Shown here: positions 46,671 to 50,708 of the stretch, one piece after another | Layout: every line of letters starts with the position of its first letter | How positions within the stretch are numbered: the first letter of the stretch is position 1 | Origin: Rhodobiaceae bacterium | Lineage (GTDB): Bacteria > Pseudomonadota > Alphaproteobacteria > Rhizobiales > Tepidamorphaceae | Reading direction: 5' to 3' | Assembly (NCBI GenBank): GCA_007118805.1 | Contig: SKQW01000177.1 | Span: 1-50,708 of the forward strand | DNA length: 50,708 nt | Made by a program: the position numbers and the translations under genes | The notes under the pieces: generated by a model | Told to the model about the DNA's origin: nothing | Seen by the model: the letters and a program-made list of their open reading frames with translations, nothing else | The model's database searches: none

Positions 46671-46955
46671 CTAACCCTGATCCTCCGAGAGCCGGCCAAG
46701 GGTCCGCCGGGCAGCCCAGACATCCTCGCTCGGCACGCCGGCCTCTTCGCAATAGATCAGGAGCAGCGGCTCGTCGGCCAGCAGATGGTCGAGCACGCCG
46801 GCCAGAAAGGCCGGTTCCTCGGCTACGGACCGGATGTCGCCGGGCGACAGCCCGGTGGCCAGAAGGAAGCGCTCGATGCGCTCGCCGTCGCGGGCCAGGA
46901 AGCTCAGGGCGTCGACCGCGCATGCGAGCGCGGCATCACTGGGTCTTCGAGTCAT
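46671..46955 (-). CDS. DUF3572 family protein
   Basis: The 94-residue protein fits DUF3572 of alphaproteobacteria: [40 protein letters not shown] and [16 protein letters not shown]. Function is unknown. The ROK kinase starts two bases after this stop, so the two are almost certainly one transcript. The gene is divergent from divK with 102 bases between starts. Confidence 0.85.
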   Translation of the reverse strand: MTRRPSDAALACAVDALSFLARDGERIERFLLATGLSPGDIRSVAEEPAFLAGVLDHLLADEPLLLIYCEEAGVPSEDVWAARRTLGRLSEDQG

Positions 46956-47057
46956 AGATGTGGTTTGCGCTTGAGTAATGTTTTACGGGTATCTCTTAGC
47001 GCAGTGTCTCGTCGGCGGCGAGACGCGACGCAACCTTGCGCAGGGTCTGGAAATCGA

Positions 47058-47447
47058 ATGGCTGCCAAGACCGTTCTGATTGTCGAGGACAATGAGCTCA
47101 ACATGAAGCTCTTCAATGACCTCCTCGTGGCCCATGGCTACGAGACCATCCAGACGCGCAGCGGCACGGAGGCGCTCGGGCTGGCCCGCCAGCACAAGCC
47201 GGACCTTATCCTGATGGATATCCAGCTGCCCGAGGTGTCGGGCCTCGATGTAACGCGCTGGATCAAGGAGGACGATGAACTCCATGCGATCCCCGTCGTG
47301 GCGGTTACCGCCTTCGCCATGAAGGGGGATGAAGAGCGCATCCGCAAGGGAGGCTGCGAGGCCTATATTTCCAAGCCGATCTCGGTAGCCAAGTTTCTCG
47401 AGACGATTCGCCGCTATCTCGGCGAGTATTCAGGAGACCGTCCGTGA
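47058..47447 (+). CDS. divK: Single-domain response regulator DivK
   Basis: The 129-residue receiver domain has the acidic pocket Glu10-Asp11 in [16 protein letters not shown] and the phosphoacceptor Asp54 in [18 protein letters not shown]. The Thr in VVAVTAFAM and the Lys in AYISKPISV complete the site. No output domain is present. DivK relays polarity and cell-cycle signals from DivJ/PleC to DivL-CckA-CtrA in Caulobacter and relatives. The identification rests on length, sequence and the immediately overlapping pleD gene. Confidence 0.95.
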   Translation: MAAKTVLIVEDNELNMKLFNDLLVAHGYETIQTRSGTEALGLARQHKPDLILMDIQLPEVSGLDVTRWIKEDDELHAIPVVAVTAFAMKGDEERIRKGGCEAYISKPISVAKFLETIRRYLGEYSGDRP

Positions 47448-48817
47448 GCGCACGCGTCCTCGTCGTCGACGATATCCTGGCCAACGTGAAGCTGCTCGAA
47501 GCGCGGCTGCTCAGCGAGTATTTCGAGGTCGAAACCGCCATGAGTGGTCCGCGCGCCCTGGAGATTGCCGCGCGCGGGCAGTGCGATATCGTGCTGCTCG
47601 ACGTCATGATGCCGGAGATGGACGGATTCGAGGTCTGTCGGCGCATCAAGCAGAACCCGCAGTCGCACCACCTTCCCGTTGTCATGGTCACGGCGCTGGA
47701 CCAGCCGGAGGACCGGGTGCGCGGACTGGAAGCCGGCGCCGACGATTTCCTGACCAAGCCGGTCAATGATATCGCGCTGATTACCCGGGTGCGAAGCCTG
47801 GTGCGCGTCAAGCTTCTGACCGACGAACTGCGCATGCGCGCCACGACCAGCCGCCAGCTCGGCATCGACGACTCGCTGCGCGATGCCGTCAATGTGAGCG
47901 GCGAAGGCGGGCGTATCCTCATCGTCGACGACCGCAAATCTTCTCACGAGCGGATTGCCGCCACGCTCGGCAAACATCACCATGTCGCCGTTGAGGAGCG
48001 CCCCCAGGAGGCGTTGTTCCGCGTTGCCGACGGCGATTTCGACGTCGTCGTCATCTCCCTCGAGCTTCAGGATTTCGACGGGCTCAGACTGTGCTCGCAG
48101 ATCCGCACGCTCGACAGGACAAGGCATCTGCCGATCCTTCTGGTTATGCAGCCGGAGGACGATCAGCGCCTTTTGCGTGGGCTTGATCTCGGCGTCAATG
48201 ATTACGTCCAGCGGCCGATTGACGGTAACGAACTGGTCGCGCGCGTGGCCACGCAGGTGCGTCGAAAGCGATATGGCGAGAAGCTGCGCGATAATGTGCA
48301 GCTATCGGTGACGATGGCGATCACCGATCCGCTGACCGGGCTCTACAATCGGCGCTATATGGAAAGCCACCTTGCGACCCTGGTCGGCCAAGCCGGTGAA
48401 ACAGGACGTTCCCTGTCGCTCCTTGTCCTCGATATCGATCACTTCAAGGCCGTAAACGACACCCATGGTCATGATGTCGGTGACGAGGTTCTGCGGGAAT
48501 TTTCTGGCAGGGTGCGTCGGGCGGTGCGCGGGATCGATCTGGTGTGTCGCCTGGGCGGGGAGGAATTCGTCGTGGTGATGCCCGAGACTGACCTTGCGCA
48601 CGGGATAGGCGTGGGGGAACGAATCCGTCAGGCCATTGCGACCGAAGCCTTCGCCTGCGACGAAAACGGGGCGGCGCTGAACATAACCGTCAGCATCGGC
48701 ATCGCCGCGATCGAACATGCCGAGGACACGTCCGATTCCCTCTTGAAGCGCGCCGATCGAGCGCTTTACGCGGCAAAACGCGAGGGCCGCAACCGCGTTG
48801 TTTCCGATGCTGCCTAG
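47444..48817 (+). CDS. pleD: Diguanylate cyclase response regulator PleD
   Basis: The 457-residue PleD has two receiver domains and a GGDEF domain. The first receiver has Asp53 in [15 protein letters not shown]. In the second the corresponding Asp is Ser ([15 protein letters not shown]) and the conserved Lys is Arg (VQRPIDG), as expected for the adaptor receiver. The cyclase site is [13 protein letters not shown] near residue 370, with the RGID inhibitory site five residues before it, so product inhibition by c-di-GMP is likely. It starts with GTG, overlapping the divK stop by four bases. Confidence 0.96.
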   Translation: MSARVLVVDDILANVKLLEARLLSEYFEVETAMSGPRALEIAARGQCDIVLLDVMMPEMDGFEVCRRIKQNPQSHHLPVVMVTALDQPEDRVRGLEAGADDFLTKPVNDIALITRVRSLVRVKLLTDELRMRATTSRQLGIDDSLRDAVNVSGEGGRILIVDDRKSSHERIAATLGKHHHVAVEERPQEALFRVADGDFDVVVISLELQDFDGLRLCSQIRTLDRTRHLPILLVMQPEDDQRLLRGLDLGVNDYVQRPIDGNELVARVATQVRRKRYGEKLRDNVQLSVTMAITDPLTGLYNRRYMESHLATLVGQAGETGRSLSLLVLDIDHFKAVNDTHGHDVGDEVLREFSGRVRRAVRGIDLVCRLGGEEFVVVMPETDLAHGIGVGERIRQAIATEAFACDENGAALNITVSIGIAAIEHAEDTSDSLLKRADRALYAAKREGRNRVVSDAA

Positions 48818-49253
48818 ACCGATTTAGGGGATCGGCTTGCCCGTCCCGATGCGAGTGCTACGTTCCCACCACGCCTATAACCCGCCTTTACCTTAATCGT
48901 CATTTAGACAGCGATATCATAATTTTCGATTGATTCTTTCGAATCCGACGCTAATCTCAAACAGGTACATATCGTTCGACGGGCTGGATCCGATCCTGTA
49001 AGATTATGGTCCATCGAACGAATCAGTTGCCCTACGGAATGCTCAGGTCCGCCGCATCTCCTGGGTCCGTGGGGTTTGGCCGGTCGGGGTGCGGCTGGAG
49101 TGGCCTCCTCGTATCACCGCCCTCGGCCGGCCACCTCTCCCTTCGGCAAGCCGCTATCAATGCGGCACCATAGGATCCGGGCGCGCGCCGCCTGACCTCG
49201 TCCGGGCGCCCGACGCCTGAAGGGGCAAGGAATATCCGAAGCCACTGCGAGCC
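48818..49253. other. Intergenic region between pleD and rpmG terminator
   Basis: About 435 bases without a supported gene. The first 200 are AT-rich for this genome and hold an eight-base inverted repeat, TCGTTCGA (48972-48979) / TCGAACGA (49014-49021), and a near-CtrA motif TTAA-N7-TTAG (48893-48907). The second half is GC-rich and shows a poor minus-strand frame ending at 49032 that runs into the rpmG terminator, so I do not call it. Confidence 0.55.
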
Positions 49254-49281
49254 AAAAAAAAGCACCGCATCAAGCGGTGCT
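49254..49281 (-). terminator. Intrinsic terminator of rpmG
   Basis: On the minus strand AGCACCGC pairs with GCGGTGCT (plus-strand arms 49261-49268 and 49274-49281) around a five-base loop, followed by a run of eight T. It begins 32 bases after the rpmG stop. Confidence 0.92.
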
Positions 49282-49313
49282 CGTGCTCATTCCCGTGCCG
49301 ATCGCAAGGCTGC

Positions 49314-49481
49314 TCACTTGATCTTGGCTTCCTTGAACTCGACGTGCTTGCGAATGACGGGGTCGTATTTCTTGACCGACATCTTCTCTGTCATGGTGCG
49401 GGTGTTCTTCTTGGTCACATAGAAATAGCCCGTGTCGGCGCTGGACACGAGGCGGATCTTGATGGTTGTCGGCTTGGCCAT
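49314..49481 (-). CDS. rpmG: 50S ribosomal protein L33
   Basis: The 55-residue L33 starts [20 protein letters not shown], continues [20 protein letters not shown] and ends [12 protein letters not shown]. It contains no Cys, so it is the zinc-independent form. It was read directly from the minus strand; GAAGGA lies about nine bases before the ATG at 49481, and a strong intrinsic terminator follows. It is a single-gene unit downstream of the MFS gene by 104 bases. Confidence 0.96.
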   Translation of the reverse strand: MAKPTTIKIRLVSSADTGYFYVTKKNTRTMTEKMSVKKYDPVIRKHVEFKEAKIK

Positions 49482-49585
49482 CGCCGGTATCCTTCATTCA
49501 TCCTGGGCCGCCGCCAGGCAGCCAGCTCAAGAGGTTTCGCCGCAACCTACGTGGCGGCGGGCAAAAGTCAAGGCAGGAACGGTTT

Positions 49586-50708
49586 TCAATGCCCGCGTAG
49601 CCAGCGCGCGCCGGCGATTGCGGCGTAAAGGCCGAAAAAGGAGGCGAGCACGACCGGCAGCCCATTCACATGAATGTCCATCGCGGCGCCGGCCGCCGCC
49701 GGGCCGATCAGCATGCCGAAGGAATACAGCATGACGAACAGGGCGTTGGCGGTGGCGAGATCGGCTCCGGAAAAACGGGCGCCGAGCTGGGTCAGCCCGA
49801 CCGTGTAAAGCCCCGCGGCGAGGCCGCCCCACACGAACATCACGGCAAAGGCAGCCCAGGGCGTGCCGATAACGACGGGAAGCAGCGCCGCGCCCGCGCA
49901 TCCCACGGCGCCGCACAGGGCAAGGATCAGGGTGCGGTTCAAGCGGTCCGCGAGAAGCCCGATAGGGACCTGGAACAGCATGTTGCCGAGCCCGGCCATG
50001 GTGATCAGAAGGGCGGCATGGGCCTCGGCGAGCCCGCTTCGGATGCCGAACAGCGCCATGAAGGCGAACATCGTCGATTCGCCGGCGCCGAAGACCAGCG
50101 CGGCAAGAACCGCCGAGGGCGCCACGAGCAGGAAGGCCAGCAGGCGCTGGCTGGGGCGCGCGTCTACCTTGGGCGCGATGGCGCCGCCTAGCGTGACGGG
50201 AATGGCGGCAAGCGCAAAGGCGAGCCCGGTCGCGGCCAAGGGCACAATGCTGTCGCTGCCGAAGGCCGCAAGGATTGCCGGCCCCGCCGCGAAGCCGGCC
50301 GACAGGACAGTCGCGTAGACCCCCATGACGAAGCCGCGCCGGCCGTCCGGCGCGATGGCGTTGATCCAGAATTCCGACACCACGAACAGCACCGTGATCG
50401 CGGCGGAGAAGACGAAGCGCAGGGGAAACCACGCCCAGAACGGCGCGGCGGGAAAGGCGAGGAACGCGGCGAGCCCCGCCGCTAGGGCAATATAAAGCAG
50501 GCGCACCGTGCCGATGCGCCGGACCGCCCAGGTGACACAAGGGGCGGTGGCAAGGGCCGCAACCCCGGACATGGCGGTGTTCAAGCCAATCCAAGTGTCT
50601 GAAATACCACGGGATTCGAGCATCAGGGAAAGTAGCGGGATGGACAGAGACAGTGCGAAGCCGACCACCGAGATGCAGGCGATCGCGGCGGCCATGCCGC
50701 ACCAGCGC
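49586..50708 (-). CDS. MFS transporter (YcaD-like), 5' end possibly beyond window
   Basis: At least 369 residues of a twelve-helix major facilitator are visible, with repeated hydrophobic helices. The loop segments LYIALAAGLAAFLAFPAAPF, FWINAIAPDGRRGFVMGVYA and FQVPIGLLADRLNRTLILAL are present; the last carries the MFS-type G-x-L-a-D-R motif. An ATG exists at 50695, but the frame stays open upstream to the window edge and the ribosome site there is poor, so the true start may lie outside. The family is clear; substrate unknown. Related YcaD/UMF-like proteins are drug or metabolite exporters. Confidence 0.85.
   Translation of the reverse strand, partial: RWCGMAAAIACISVVGFALSLSIPLLSLMLESRGISDTWIGLNTAMSGVAALATAPCVTWAVRRIGTVRLLYIALAAGLAAFLAFPAAPFWAWFPLRFVFSAAITVLFVVSEFWINAIAPDGRRGFVMGVYATVLSAGFAAGPAILAAFGSDSIVPLAATGLAFALAAIPVTLGGAIAPKVDARPSQRLLAFLLVAPSAVLAALVFGAGESTMFAFMALFGIRSGLAEAHAALLITMAGLGNMLFQVPIGLLADRLNRTLILALCGAVGCAGAALLPVVIGTPWAAFAVMFVWGGLAAGLYTVGLTQLGARFSGADLATANALFVMLYSFGMLIGPAAAGAAMDIHVNGLPVVLASFFGLYAAIAGARWLRGH

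Noticed and set aside
48893-48907. CtrA box TTAA-N7-TTAG after pleD
   Set aside because: One mismatch to TTAA-N7-TTAA and no gene start is positioned to use it; kept only as a note in the intergenic entry.
48940-48962. A tRNA T-loop-like TTCGAATCC after pleD
   Set aside because: No acceptor, D or anticodon stems can be built around it on either strand.

Overview
The window reads as chromosomal, core-genome DNA of a high-GC alphaproteobacterium, most likely of the order Hyphomicrobiales (Rhizobiales). Supporting signs are the divK-pleD pair, an EipB/DUF1849 envelope protein, a phasin, DUF3572 and YtoQ proteins, a ClpA with an alphaproteobacterial-type tail, and two perfect copies of the alphaproteobacterial LexA box (GAAC-N7-GAAC). 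I see no rRNA, tRNA, CRISPR array, insertion sequence, prophage or integrase. The species cannot be named from the sequence.

Layout. 1-1806 (minus): copper-handling genes, DUF2946, YcnI-like and a CopC-CopD protein cut by the window edge. 2003-3504: a lipoprotein transglycosylase and two tandem fluoride channels (crcB). 3558-9884: aminopeptidase N, a dimethylglycine/sarcosine dehydrogenase-like enzyme and a GNAT acetyltransferase. 10104-17099: a translocation, translation and envelope block tatA-tatB-tatC, serS, surE, pcm, ytoQ and an nlpD-like gene, with a REP-like inverted repeat between tatC and serS. 17152-22930: a DUF815 ATPase facing yajC-secD-secF, followed by homologues of the mitochondrial complex I assembly factors NDUFAF3 and NDUFAF6. 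22971-27279: a small hypothetical gene overlapping trmFO tail to tail, an exported cysteine-peptidase-like protein, a PRISE-type reductase and a DJ-1/PfpI protein. 27433-32908: a DNA-repair block with uvrA, a stand-alone LigD-type polymerase/primase, a MaoC hydratase and ssb, carrying two LexA boxes.

33209-36850: a hypothetical gene, a VWA protein, a membrane J-protein resembling mitochondrial Tim14/Pam18, and a D,D-carboxypeptidase with a SPOR domain. 37125-40652: a phasin with a strong promoter, two candidate PhaR operators and a textbook terminator, then clpS-clpA. 40689-46955: azlC-azlD, a minus-strand run ridA-gdpD-GNAT-HIT, eipB, and a ROK sugar kinase interrupted by a one-base frameshift behind DUF3572. 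47058-50708: divK-pleD, rpmG with its terminator, and an MFS transporter reaching the window edge.

No single unprecedented system is obvious. The most rewarding parts are the SOS-box-linked polymerase between uvrA and ssb, the paired NDUFAF3/NDUFAF6 homologues behind secDF (the second lacking the prenyl-synthase aspartates), the Tim14-like J-protein, the candidate PhaR operator pair at the phasin promoter, and the frameshifted ROK kinase.
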